64,000 nucleotides of DNA, taken from Zygnema cylindricum. Its lineage: Eukaryota > Streptophyta > Zygnematophyceae > Zygnematales > Zygnemataceae. Each line of letters opens with the position of its first letter. Positions within the stretch are counted from its first letter, which is position 1. The notes below the pieces were generated by a model. It was not told where the DNA came from. It ran no database searches and worked only from the letters and a program-made list of their open reading frames with translations. The stretch covers positions 49,894 through 113,893 of the forward strand of contig JBBHKE010001241.1 in the NCBI GenBank assembly GCA_037447655.1, given 5' to 3'. Shown piece by piece: positions 33,801 to 44,370 of this stretch. The position numbers and the translations under genes were made by a program.

Positions 33801-36083
33801 AAACAAATGAAGACGAAATAATAACATTAGGAGACAGACTACAAAGCTAGACATCAATATGCTTGAAGTCACCACAAAACATGCGAGAGTTTCCTTGATT
33901 CCTTCACAAGGCATAAACATCAAAGAAATCTAACTAAAGTGAATATTTAGCCAAGGAAACGTTTCTGTGTTAGACCAGAAACTTTACAACAATGAAAGAA
34001 AAACTGCTAGATTATTAGCCAAACAAGATGTTTCTACAGTCTGGGAAAAAAAAACAGTGAAAGTTCCGGGAGAAAATAAGAAAGAGGAAACATGAGGAAT
34101 ATCATAATAATACAATGTAGGGAAAAAGCCTCACTGTATGTCAATTCGACCACAAAATGAGAATTTTCCGGACCATATCCAAGGAAAGCATTTCTGTATT
34201 TCTCCGCCGGAATATCACGTTTTCGGAGGAGTTCCATACCTAGACATTCAGTGTAAAATCTGACGAATCAAAACAGAAAAAAACTGGCAATATTTAGTTT
34301 ATGGTTAAAAGGCAAATTTACACACCCAAAACATACTTGCTCACATACTTCACTTATAGAAACATCATGATATACTAAACTCCCCAACAGTTTTAGTGTG
34401 AATTTTGATATCATTGCTAGTTGCTATTTGTGATATCATTGCCAATACATAATACTCGCAAAAAATATACATTTCACTCAAACATAAAATGGGATAGTTC
34501 CATGTGTGGACAACAATAACGGTGAGTACTCCCCCTTTTTTTAAATTATTATTGCCCCCCCTCCCCTTTTTTTTCCAAAAAGTCAACGTAAGTATACATA
34601 CTTGATGGTCTTGTCCAAATCCCCAACATGATACACAACGTGTAACAATCTCCTTTTGTCATTCTTTGCAAATTCAAAAATATCCCCAGTAGATTTATCG
34701 CCAGCTTGAGTTATCACTGAAAGTTTTGCTTTATCCGATGCCAAACAACAGCAGTTTATGTAGAATGTGTCAATAACAACTTTCGATACAAATTGACTTT
34801 TGCACATGATTTCTCTAATGCAAATTTGTGGGCGCGAAAAGGAAAAGCTTACTTGAAAAAAATAAAAAGAAGTCTTGAGTGATGTATAATTTCTTTTCTA
34901 TGAAACCTCTATGAAATTCCAAAAATTAATGTTTCCTAAAACGGATCTGAAACAAAGGATTCTCCGGTAGAACGTTTGAAAAAGCTGAGTGACTTGGTCA
35001 AATTATCAGCACTGAAATTATAAAAGCGCTTGAAGTTGTAAGTACACGGCTCACCATGAATAGTAAGAATTTCTATATGTGATTTTTGTGCAATCCCACG
35101 AGAAACAGAGCGTTTACCTGATTGCCGTGTTTTGTCCTTTTCCTCTCTGGCTGGCTCCATGTAGGTAAAACACTGAAATAACACACACTAAATTGGTAAC
35201 TGTATGTTAGAGCAAAAAAGTTATAAAATATGCAAGAAAGATGAAGCCAGCTAGCCACAAAACCAAACTGTGTAAGGTGAAAAAATGACACATTTAGAAC
35301 ATTTCACAAACAACAACATTTACATAAAATTTCTTATGCAATAAGATAAAAATGTATGCAATTTCTCTCCCATCTCCTATCGCCAATTTCTAATCATCAT
35401 CAACATCATGCTTCATTTTTGTCCACCCTGACGCTAATGTGATTTTTTTCCTAGGACTACGTATCGATGTCGAATATCAATTGTTAAGATTCGATCGAAA
35501 AAGTAGCCTCAAACCCTTGCAATTTCCAGTTTCAAAGTGATTCACGAGCCTCCTACATAGTATATTCATTGTCTACGGTCAAACTTCCAAATGTCTAATA
35601 TTTACATCAAATGCTTCGAGCCACGTGTCCAATACCCAGTGTCCTATGTCCTATCTCGAACACCAATATCCAACACCACATCCAATGTCCAATGTCTAAT
35701 GTCCAATGTAAAATGTAGAAAGCCCAATGTACAATATCCAGTGTCCAGTGTAAAATGTAGAATGTACAATGTTCAATGGATAATATTCAATGTCCAATGT
35801 CGAATATCCAATGTACAATGTCCAATGCCCGATGCCCAATATTCAATGTCCAATTTCCAATGTCCAATGTCCCATGTCCCATGTCCAATTTCCAATGTAC
35901 AATGTCCAATGTCCAATGCCCAATGTTCAATGTCCAATGTCCCATGTCCCATGTCCAATTTCCAATTTGCCACATTTCCGAAGATCAACAATTTCAAATC
36001 TGATGTGAAATTTTGTTGGCCAATCCATGTTCTATAATGGCGAACTTACTTTGTAGATTATGAGCGGGATCAGGAGAAGCCAT
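30869..36083 (-). CDS. GLYI: Glyoxalase I (lactoylglutathione lyase), two-domain, 11 exons
   Basis: Exons on the minus strand: 36083-36050, 35172-35118, 34814-34602, 34259-34135, 33793-33729, 33417-33328, 33111-32998, 32694-32647, 32287-32180, 31404-31264 and 30910-30869. All junctions are GT-AG and phase-consistent, giving 344 residues. The enzyme isomerises the methylglyoxal-glutathione hemithioacetal to S-lactoylglutathione. Domain 1 has RRLLHVVYHVGDLDKTIKFY, MELLRKRDIPAEKY, NSHFVVELTY and GTGFGHFGIAV; domain 2 has MLRVGDINRAIIFYEN, TPVLELTYTSGITEY, AVGTDDVYKTA and ITAFLDPDGWKS. Metal-ligand candidates are the His of LLHVVY, the Glu of VVELTY, the His of GFGHFG and the Glu of KFELIQ. The roughly 75-residue N-terminal extension matches plastid-type plant GLYI in length but is assembled from splice logic; exons 1-2 could instead be 5' UTR with a start at 34807. 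Confidence 0.95.
32096..32175. repeat. (GGGAGA)n tract in glyoxalase intron 9
   Basis: Purine on the + strand, so CT-rich on the coding strand, starting about 5 bases downstream of the donor at 32179. Confidence 0.92.
35590..35975. repeat. 7-bp-unit (AATGTCC)n minisatellite in glyoxalase intron 1
   Basis: Imperfect AATGTCC units run for about 390 bp. A longer block (CAATGTCCCATGTCCCATG, then TCCAATTTCC) occurs twice, near 35857 and 35935. Since 7 is not a multiple of 3 and the unit lacks stops, several frames stay open on both strands; these are not genes. Confidence 0.93.
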
Positions 36084-36240
36084 AGTCGGCTTCGTCCGCA
36101 AATTTGTTTCACATCGCGCATTTTTAAAGACGCCAAGATAGATTTTATGAGATAAGGAGTAGTAAGGCGTTCTTACGTCCCTAACATCCAGCAACAGCCC
36201 AGTATCGGCCCTCTGACTTCCAGAAACATGTGCACATCGG

Positions 36241-36290
36241 TACACCGTGAATCGCTATCAGTGTTAACACTAATAGCGATACACGGTGTA
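36241..36290. mobile_element. Ultra-short 50-bp palindromic MITE upstream of GLYI
   Basis: TACACCGTGAATCGCTATCAG plus TGTT, directly followed by its inverse (ending GATACACGGTGTA), with two mismatched pairs. TA at both tips is the presumed target duplication. It lies about 160 bp upstream of the glyoxalase ATG, in the promoter or 5' leader. Confidence 0.88.
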
Positions 36291-36594
36291 CATGAAGCAG
36301 TTTGCATCTCTTTCGTTGCTTGTTCATATCACGGACGGCTGAGATGAACTTATAAATTGAAGTGATGATGGGAGCTGTTCCGGACACACCCCTAATTTCC
36401 AAAGGACAAATGATGATATTTCGTATGAAGTATTCAGTTTCTAATTTTCGATGGAGTATATACGATTTTACTAGTTTAATGCGTATATTATTATACGCAT
36501 CTTGGAACTATGGTCTGATTGGAACCTAACAGCCGAAAACTAACGGCCGTCAAGTTTTCAAAACCAGCCTGAAATACTGTACTCTACACAGCCA
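36291..36594. other. Spacer upstream of GLYI
   Basis: No gene. Repeated ATATTATTATACGCAT and GCGTATATTAT words form a weak inverted pair around 36480-36502. Confidence 0.35.
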
Positions 36595-36770
36595 ATCGCT
36601 TTAGCGTAGTGTACGCTAATTCCGTCCCGCTTTTTTTTTTTTTATTCTCAAATAGCGTAGCTTATTCTATTTTTTTCTGTACGCCATTTAGGGTTATTCT
36701 CCAAGTACCGTACAAAACAAAAGTTCGTTGTCGTTTAAATAGTGCGGTGTACGATACGTGTCAAACCGTA
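36595..36770. mobile_element. CACCG-type MITE fragment, reverse orientation
   Basis: From AGCCAATCGCTTTAGCGTAG onward this is the reverse complement of the right half of the elements at 12835-13079 and 38800-38994 (shared GCGGGACGGAATTAGCGTAC). It is cut by the N run at 36771. Confidence 0.7.
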
Positions 36771-36780
36771 NNNNNNNNNN
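36771..36780. other. Assembly gap (10 Ns)
   Basis: Ten Ns interrupt a MITE fragment. Repeat-driven misassembly is possible here. Confidence 0.99.
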
Positions 36781-36952
36781 TCATCCCGCGCAGCCCCCTT
36801 ATACTGCATGTCAACTCACATGTACGCATTAACTTTTAAAATATAACTCCAAATAGCGTGATTCTTTTGCGGGCGTCTACCAAATTTAGTACTCTATAAT
36901 CATAACACCTAAATACCCCTTTATAAACAAGTTCGATCCGCTATTGCTGTTA

Positions 36953-37746
36953 CAATCGGTCTTATCGCCGATAAGTAGTCGATAATATCGGCTACTTATC
37001 GGCGATAATGCCGATAACGATAACTATCGGCGATAACTGTACAAGCCGTACAGATAAATGTACGCATGTACACTCAACTGTACGTCATATTCCCCCGACG
37101 CGCCCTACTCACAACCGTTGAGGTACCACCAATCAGATCATTTGTACAAGCTAAAAGTACAGTAGCCGACATAAGATGTGTACGGCTTTAGTACGGCTCC
37201 AGTTAAAACGATGTACCTTTCACATCCGACACCGTGGCTTTGTCCCTTTATTTTTTGGGATCCACTAGAAACCTGCCACGTGTCAATCCATCGGCTTTTT
37301 TGGCAAAAGCTGCCAAAAAAGCCATACCGAGATGCTGGCGCTCACGCTGACCGTCCGCTCGTATTTTCTCATTGAATTTCGTCCGTTCGATCCCGGCGGC
37401 GCGCATAATGTTATTTTGCATCCGTTGTACTTTGTGTCCGCCGTCTTTTTACCGTTCCATGATAATTTATTTATTAGTACAATTCCGTACGTTCCCGTAA
37501 AATTTATGTTGAGTCAACCGCCCAAAAAGTACTACAAAGTGCAACGTATTTTTTCGTCAAATTCCGTACATTTCCCGTAAAAAACCGTACATTTCTCGTA
37601 AATTTACCGTTCACTTTACCGGACAGAAAGCACTCCGGACAAGAAGTACAGAAAGTACAAATATATCGGGACCGCTGACCGTTCGATAACCGATAACTAT
37701 CGGTATCGGTGTTATCGCGATAATTTTTTTACCGATACACAACACT
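36953..37746. mobile_element. hAT-like element, TAGTGTTG family, long form, 5'-truncated
   Basis: The right end (GTTATCGCGATA, then ACCGATACACAACACT) and the internal block at about 37175-37460 match the long element at 5853-6801, including a CCACGTGTCAAT word. The left terminal repeat is missing. The right end abuts the arm of the foldback element. Confidence 0.8.
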
Positions 37747-38279
37747 GGATATTACCTTAGGGTGGCGTTCCATCAAGAAATTAAGTAATCGTACGGCCAA
37801 CATTACAGGATGCTACATTTTGAACGATGTTCTATCGCGCAGTCTTTAATCCACGTGCTCAAAAATGAATGGTACCACAAAAGATAAGATCGTATCTTGA
37901 AAATCATCAAATTTTTTTCTCATCGACCAGCTTCAACTTTGAAATCTTCATTTGCGTACCATGTACGTGTGGACCAGGTCATCGTAAGACATAATTTTTG
38001 TACTCTTTGCAGACGCCTTGTCAGATACCAGCTCAATTTTTTTAGGGTTTTTGACTTTCTGTTTTTTCGCGTGACGAATGAGCGCTGCCACAAATAGTGT
38101 GACGAATGGGCGCTAACAAAAATAGCATGATGAAAGTTCGTTACGAGATTACTTTTGTGATTTCGGTTAGGATTTTTGAATGGATGTATCATGTGCGAAG
38201 TTTCTCGATTTCCGTTGGTTGCCGTCTTGACATGTATGTTCATTATTCAACGTGTCGCGGCTCAATCTTTTCTGTAAAT

Positions 38280-38308
38280 GGTGATGTACCTCGTCGAGGT
38301 ACATCACC
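38280..38308. repeat. 29-bp palindrome inside Harbinger-like element
   Basis: 14-base arms GGTGATGTACCTCG and their inverse around a single T, followed directly by a small TGCTTT/AAAGCA hairpin. Confidence 0.9.
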
Positions 38309-38452
38309 TGCTTTGCGAAAGCAAATCCAACGGTCATTGTTACCTCCCAGACCTTTCGATAATATTGGCAAGATTCTCTATAATGTTGTTCGCGCATAAA
38401 AACAAAATAAGCGGTACGACTTGGTACGGATAGGCGCCGATTTTTGTAAACT

Positions 38453-38994
38453 ATACCGCCAATCGTTATTAGTGTGGAAGTTTTTTTTAGCGTATACAAA
38501 TTATTACCGTGGTGTACGCTATTTAAGAATTTGAAAATTTTGGAAAAAATCATACATTCTAATTGTTTGGTTATGGTCATTTGGATCTTTGAAAAAAAAA
38601 ATGTCGGTCGCAAACATACTTACACTAATATAGGTATCCGTACAAAATCTGACAAATTGTACACAAATCGTACATTCACACGGTCGAAACGCGGCTGTCG
38701 GACGAATATGTGCGAGCGGGATTTTTTACGACCTGGTTTTTTTTCCTTTTTAGAACGCACATTCTCATGCGTCCGCGGTTACTAAAACTAATTTATTGTA
38801 CTTTTTAACTTAAAAAGGTACATTTATGTACAGTCTGACACTGACCGTACACCACTCTATTTAAGAGACAACGTACTGAAAATAACCCTAAATAGAATAA
38901 AGAAAAAAATAGAATGAACTACACTAATGGAGAATAAATAAAAAAAAGCGGGACGGAATTAGCGTACACAACGCTAATAACGATTGGCGGTGTA
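38453..38994. mobile_element. CACCG-type MITE nested in Harbinger-like element
   Basis: Left end TATACCGCCAATCGTTATTAG and right end CTAATAACGATTGGCGGTGTA are inverted. Its right half is nearly identical to 12835-13079. Confidence 0.85.
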
Positions 38995-39340
38995 CCCCAC
39001 TTTTCGTCTGATGGAACGCCACCCTTAGCCGCAAAATTGAAATTTAGTCGTATAAGCGTTACATTGAACTTACACGCAAATTGAAACCAAACCTCTTTAA
39101 ACTGAAGTACTGTAATTTTTGTACGGAAATATTTAAACGCAAGAAACTAAATTTCGCTGTCAATGTAAGAATGTTGATTCGTAGATAGTGTGGCTCGGTT
39201 TCGTCGCGCGTGACGACGCGCATTTTTTTCATTTAATTTCAATTGATATTTTTACGCCGGTTCGTTTTATTATACATTTATAGTGTACAAAGTTTATTTC
39301 GTTTCGTGCGTTTTAATATTTACGTACAAGACTTACAGTA

Positions 39341-39539
39341 CACCGTCGATCGTATTTAGCGTGTTGAACACTAATTCGGCGCCCCTAAATTTTGACCCTT
39401 GAACCTTAAATAGAATAAATGACGCTATTTAAGGACGTGGACCATAATTTGCCACGTCTCCTTGCACTGAATTAGAATTAATGACGCTAATTTTTTCTTT
39501 ACTCTAATATTTTCTACACGCTAAATACGATCGACGGTG
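39341..39539. mobile_element. CACCG-ended MITE with perfect 24-bp TIRs
   Basis: The ends begin CACCGTCGATCGTATTTAGC and match perfectly for 24 bases (26 including the flanking TA at 39339-39340 and 39540-39541). A 199-bp core in the spacer of the foldback element. The perfect ends suggest recent activity. Confidence 0.92.
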
Positions 39540-39603
39540 TACTGTACTTAAGTTTAACGAGGTTTCGTTTCAATTTGCGTCTAAATTCAATGTAACGCTT
39601 ATA

Positions 39604-41647
39604 CGTAGAACCTGTCTAATTCAATACTGCCTAATTCAATAACCTCCATAATTCAATATTTGTGCCCGGTCCTGACGTTTGACCCATATTGAATTCAATA
39701 AACCTCTCCAATACAATATTCAATAACTTTTCGTGGTCCCAAATTTTTTTTAATTCAATACACCTGACAAATCACAAAGTCAAACCATACAAACACCCTA
39801 CAAACTTCCCTAAACTGGCTGGAAGAATTCCTTAATGCCCTTCTGCACCATCTGGCGCGTTCTGAGCATGTCGATCTTATCTTGCATACGCCTCAATGAC
39901 AGCATAAACTCGGCATTCTCGTTGTCTTGTTGGAGCCAGAAAATCTCCAGCAACTGCAGCATTTTGCTGGCTTCTTTTGTTGACACTGGAGCGATTTCTT
40001 GACTATCGTCCTCGTTGTCAGCATCGTCAATCTGACCGCCCTCAGGCTGAGGTAAATGATCTTCGATGATTTCGTCAAACGTCGGCGTATAGGATATAAC
40101 ATCCTCATCCGGATAGTTGAGAAGGTTCCTGATGTCCATTGGGTTTCCGTAGCGCAACCTGGTGATCTGTGACTCCAGCTCGCCAATAACATCCTGGTCG
40201 ATGAGATCCTCCTCAGTTAGTACTGCCTGCGAAGAGGCCTCCGCCGTGCGGATCTGGCAGTGCCTATAGCAGTTCTGGACGGTGTCGGTTTTGACGTCCA
40301 TTTCCCACGCGGGAACAGCCAGTCGGATGGCTTGTAGCACGTCGATTCTCTCCGGCTGGTCAGCTCCGTCCTCAAGGCACTGCAGCAGCAGACGGTTGAA
40401 TCGACGGCGGTAATAACCTTTAAAATTGCGGATGATACCGGCATCACAAGGCTGGATTTTGGACGTCATGTTGGGAGGAAGGTAGAAGATGGTGGTATTT
40501 CGCAGCTGGATGCGAGTAGGGAGCTCATCAAGGGGGACATGCGCACTGCAGTTGTCAAGAATTAAAAGGACTTTGCGATTGATAACATGAAGGTCAAACG
40601 CTTTCAGCCACTCCAAAAAAACGCTCTGCGTCATCCACGCCTTTGCATTACTTCGGTAAGTGCAGCCCAGGCTCTCACGGTTGATATTCTTGAAGCATCG
40701 AGGATTTTTGTATTTTCCGATGACCCAGAGGGGGAGCTTGTCGGAACCGTCTCCGTTGCAGCAGAGCGCCAAGGTGAGCCGCTCTTTGTTCTGCTTGCGC
40801 CCCTCCAGTTGCTTCGTGGCAAGAGAGTTATCAGCCTGGAATCAACAATGTTCATTCAATCAGCATCTGAAAAGGGTCGAGACCTAGCCGCAGATCCAAT
40901 AAAACAGTACGTGTTCACCTGCATGCGGAAAAAAAGGCCGGTTTCATCCATATTGTAGATGTCCTTCCACGCATAATGGTCCAGCAGCTGGCGGATTTCT
41001 GGGAGCGCACGGCGGACGGCATCCATGTCCACCGAGCCACTCTCACCAAAACGGCGGAATGACTTGATCCCATGACGAAGCTTGAATGCTTCCAGCCAAC
41101 CATTTGAAAATTCAAACGATTCATGGCCGGGATACAAGCGATCAAGGATCTTTGCGGCGTTCTCTTTAATGAGGTCCCCAGAGACTGAGACACATTCTTG
41201 GTTGGTCAGGATCCATTCCGCGAGTGCTTTCTCCATCACTGGGAACTTGACTGTCCGCTGGCGCTTGCTTTGGATGTTAGGATCCTCATCACGCCGGAGT
41301 AGCTCACCTGAACGTTTCAGGGTTTGAGAAATTGTGGGCTGGCTAACTTCGAGGTGGTGCTCCGACTTGAGCCAGCATTGGAGTTCGGCCTGCGAAAGTG
41401 TAGGGTTGTCTTGTTTGTATTTACAAAGAGCAATGCGAACCTGATCCGTCATTGTCGAGTATTTACCGCCTTTCTTCGGCATTCTTAAGATATGGACAAG
41501 AATAATGCTATGAAGTAGAGTGTTTTATTGCAAGTGACGTGGGGTTGGGTGAACAGGTGACCAGTGTCGAGCGTCGTAATTCAATAACCTCTCTAATTCA
41601 ATACCAACCACCGGTCCCAGGAGTATTGTTTTAGACAGGTTCTACTG
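39604..41647 (-). mobile_element. pogo/Tigger-like DNA transposon (2044 bp)
   Basis: The right end, read inward, is CAGTAGAACCTGTCTAAAAC; the left is CGTAGAACCTGTCTAATTC, lacking one A. TA flanks both sides (39602-39603 and 41648-41649), and the opposite arm of the host foldback carries the empty site with a single TA. Several TAATTCAATA words occur near both ends and may be transposase-binding sites. It carries one complete transposase gene. Confidence 0.93.
39810..41482 (-). CDS. pogo/Tigger-type DDD transposase, one intron
   Basis: Exon 1 is 41482-40919 and exon 2 is 40835-39810; removing an 83-nt GT-AG intron joins FFRMQ to ADNSLATKQLEGRKQNKERL with no break, for 529 residues. Order: N-terminal helix-turn-helix (about 10-50), a CENP-B/Tc5-type second DNA-binding domain (about 85-145, LAEWILTNQECVSVSGD), then the DDE_1 catalytic core. 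Candidate catalytic acids are D179 (YNMDETGLFF), D282 (LILDNCSAH) and D319 (IQPCDAGIIRNFKGYY). The tail is acidic with a coiled-coil-like end. There are no stops or frameshifts, so the element may be autonomous. Unspliced, the reading ends at a TGA in the intron and would give a DNA-binding fragment without most of the catalytic core. Confidence 0.93.
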
Positions 41648-41726
41648 TACGACTAAATTTCAATTTTGCGGCTAAGGTAATATCCAACGTGCTCTCACCG
41701 TGGAGCTCACGTAACGACAAAAAGTG

Positions 41727-42185
41727 ACTATGTGCAACTCTTTTATTTACATGTGGTTGCCGCAGTTTGGTTACCGTAAACGTTCGCCGGCCGTGTGAAT
41801 TGCTAATTTTATTATGACGGTCGACGTTCGCAAGCGCGGCAAAAGTTTTAGCGGTTGAAACAATATTTTGAAAGTCAAAGCTGACCGTCAAATTTAGACT
41901 CAACGGTACACCGTGAATCGTTATTAGACTAAAGAAATTATTAGTGTCAAAAATTAATTAGTGTCATTGATGCTTATTTAGTGCCGGAGACGTGGCAGAT
42001 TATGGTCCACGTCCTTAAATAGTATAATTTATTCTATTTAAGGTATCAATGTCAAAATTTTGGGGCGCCGATATAGAGTACATAAGTCTAATAACGATTC
42101 AAGGTGTACTTTACTTGTACCAATGTGTACTTCAAACGTACATTTTTTGATAAAATGACGTAAGTGACTGTGCGCAACCAAAACA
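41727..42185. repeat. Dispersed repeat, paralogue of 22466-22735
   Basis: Same order of blocks as the other copy (TTTTATTTACATGTGGTTG, GACCGTCAAATTTAGACTC, TGACGTAAGTGACTG) but interrupted by a MITE at 41909-42106. The family of the repeat itself is not recognised. Confidence 0.72.
41909..42106. mobile_element. CACCG-ended MITE with empty-site support
   Basis: Left CACCGTGAATCGTTATTAG and right CTAATAACGATTCAAGGTG are inverted. TA at 41907-41908 and 42107-42108 is a single TA in the paralogous sequence at 22650-22660. Confidence 0.87.
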
Positions 42186-42220
42186 GTCACTGCCATGATC
42201 AATTCCAAAAAATTATTAAC

Positions 42221-42243
42221 ACTAATAGCGATACACGGTGTAC
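42221..42243. mobile_element. Solo MITE terminus
   Basis: AACACTAATAGCGATACACGG followed by TGTA is one terminal repeat of the CACCG family with no partner nearby. Confidence 0.6.
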
Positions 42244-44370
42244 TTTCCCATTTTTTTGTCGAATTGAAAACACAATGCTTTAGGAAATTAAAGCAACCTT
42301 TGTTCGCTGGTCTGCCTCGAGTTCTCAAGCTAAGCAACTGATGACAGCCGTTGAATGGCAACTCTCCGCATTGAACATGGTATAAAGGCATGTGTATAGC
42401 AGAAGTTCATCATCAACATTATCAACGAATTTTGACAGTCAGGTTTGCATCAGTCAATTTGTATAATAATCTTAATGAGAAATCAGAGATGGAACGGAAT
42501 TTGTATGGTTAGCTATTTTATGGACAAAATACATTCAGATAGACTCGATTATCATATTGCCACGAATTAAATTTTTGTAGAGGGATCATGTTTAGAAAAT
42601 CCATCCACATACAAAAATTTGTACAATTTGTCCACAATTAGAACCACTACGATGATTACTTGTAATAACCATTTTTGAATTACACCTTTACATAGTCTAT
42701 TTAACATTCATGTCTGTTTCCACTCAATAAATCCAGTTAATGCTTGTGAAGTTACTTTTTGAAGAAAAGCAATTATAATATTTACAATGTTTTAATAACG
42801 TTAAAAGAGAAAAGATACTGATAGCCAGTCTGGTACATATTCAATACAGATAAGATCTGTTATTTTTTGTTTGATTGTTCGGTGTTATAAAATCTGCAAT
42901 CAAAATATTTAACTTCTAGGCTTTAAAGGTAGATTCGGTGGTCAATGTCTTCATTCAGTGTCATACTTCCTTTTTGTTTGTTTGTTTGTTTTCTCCCTTT
43001 TCAGCTTTTGGCAACTCTTTCGCATTTTTCTATTGTCCAATAAGCCTGATCTGGCTTCCTATCAAATTGGAAGGTTATGACAATGATGATCATCTGTGAC
43101 AGAAAGTCTTAATGATTATAAATCATAGAAATAATCTGGTTACAGACGCCTCCTTTGTACACTGCTGGTTGCTGTTAGTGTTAAATATGTTTCAGGGCAT
43201 CAAAGTACTTTTTTTTCATTACCAGAAAACCCGAAATTTGATCGTGAAATCACGATTGAAAGGTAAGACCATCACCTTTCGGTTGCCTCTTAACTATCCC
43301 AAAAATGCTTAATACGGGTAGTGATGAGCACTGTAGTGCTGTATATTTTAGAGTCGACAAGTCCTCGAACCATTTTTTCATCAAAAATCGCCTTTGACTC
43401 GAGTGGCGGCTTTCAAAAGATAAGCTACTGTATACACTTCGCTCATTTCTCATCAGTGTGTCCTGTAGGTTTCTTTTATGGACAAGTAAAATTTTATCTC
43501 CGTCAACAATATCTTCAATATCAACATCACATCATCACCATTAATTGAAAAAAACAATTAGATTTTACATTTTCTTATGAATGCCACCACCAACAAAGTT
43601 TTGAGCTTGCCAATTTTAGAACTGGACAACTCAAATTACCAATATACAATACTACATACAAAATATATAGGACTGAAAATTTTCCATCGATCAGCCCAGG
43701 GAACAAACAAAAGACTGACAGATTCTTTATTAATGATACATAAACATAGAACCTCACAGTTTGGTCAAGTAAGACAAATAAACATCCCCGAGCTCCCTTT
43801 CTTTCCTACTTCAATAGACCTAATGTCTATTCTTGAACATGTGCCTGCTAAGATCTCTCAGCTTAGGCTCTCTAAACACTCTGAATTTATCGCTTCAACA
43901 CCTTTCTAAAGAACAAAGAAACAAAACAAAAAAGAAAAACCTGATATTCGTCCAATCCGCAATCTGCAGAAGAAACTAAAATGAACTCCTGACCTGTTCT
44001 CATGCCTACATATGTCCACATGGATATCAATTGGCTCAATGAAACCCTAGAAAAACAGACAGCCGATCCCATATAAACATTTATTTCAGACTATCCACTC
44101 CAATTTATGTCCCTACTCCCAATTGTTGTTCGCAACAATGGTCGGCTTCAATGGTCGTCCTGACATTTTCTCAACAACTTTCCGATGATTTCCCCAACAA
44201 TGTTCGCAACAATTTCCCAAAAAGTACCCAACGAGCTTCTCTAAAGAAGAAGCTAGATAAAAATGATTGATATGAAACACTAAAAATAAACTTAACTAGA
44301 CATGGTCGACGTCCCGTAAAGCCAGTTTTATACCATGATTCCCAAATAAATTAACGCAATTTTGACGTTT
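42244..44370. other. Spacer, nothing recognised
   Basis: About 2.1 kb without recognisable exons. It may include the 3' UTR of the minus-strand GT61-like exon. Open frames at 43321-43548 and 43577-43909 have no recognisable domain. Confidence 0.4.

Larger units (their letters stand above)
37760..39024. mobile_element. PIF/Harbinger-like element (1265 bp)
   Basis: Terminal inverted repeats GGGTGGCGTTCCATCA and TGATGGAACGCCACCC are perfect, and TTA lies on both sides (37757-37759 and 39025-39027). The opposite foldback arm (GCGGCTAAGGTAATATCC) is an independent empty site with a single TTA. It contains a 29-base palindrome at 38280-38308 and a nested MITE. No transposase. Confidence 0.9.
37747..41690. 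mobile_element. Foldback element with nested insertions
   Basis: The left arm is GGATATTACC then TTA, interrupted by the insert at 37760-39024, and continues GCCGCAAAATTGAAATTTAG then TCGTATAAGCGTTACATTG to about 39110. The right arm is its inverse from about 39550, split at a TA by the Tigger element (39604-41647), and finishes CGGCTAAGGTAATATCC at about 41690. The two arms restore each other's empty sites. The spacer contains another MITE (39341-39539). Outer limits are inferred from where the arms stop matching. Confidence 0.75.

Noticed and set aside
35591-36037. Overlapping Met/Ser/Val/Gln/Cys-rich frames on both strands
   Set aside because: Produced by the 7-bp minisatellite in glyoxalase intron 1.
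40631-40855. Separate open frame between the two transposase parts, as if the gene were two ORFs
   Set aside because: A GT-AG intron of 83 nt joins the flanking frames without loss and restores a conserved transposase segment.
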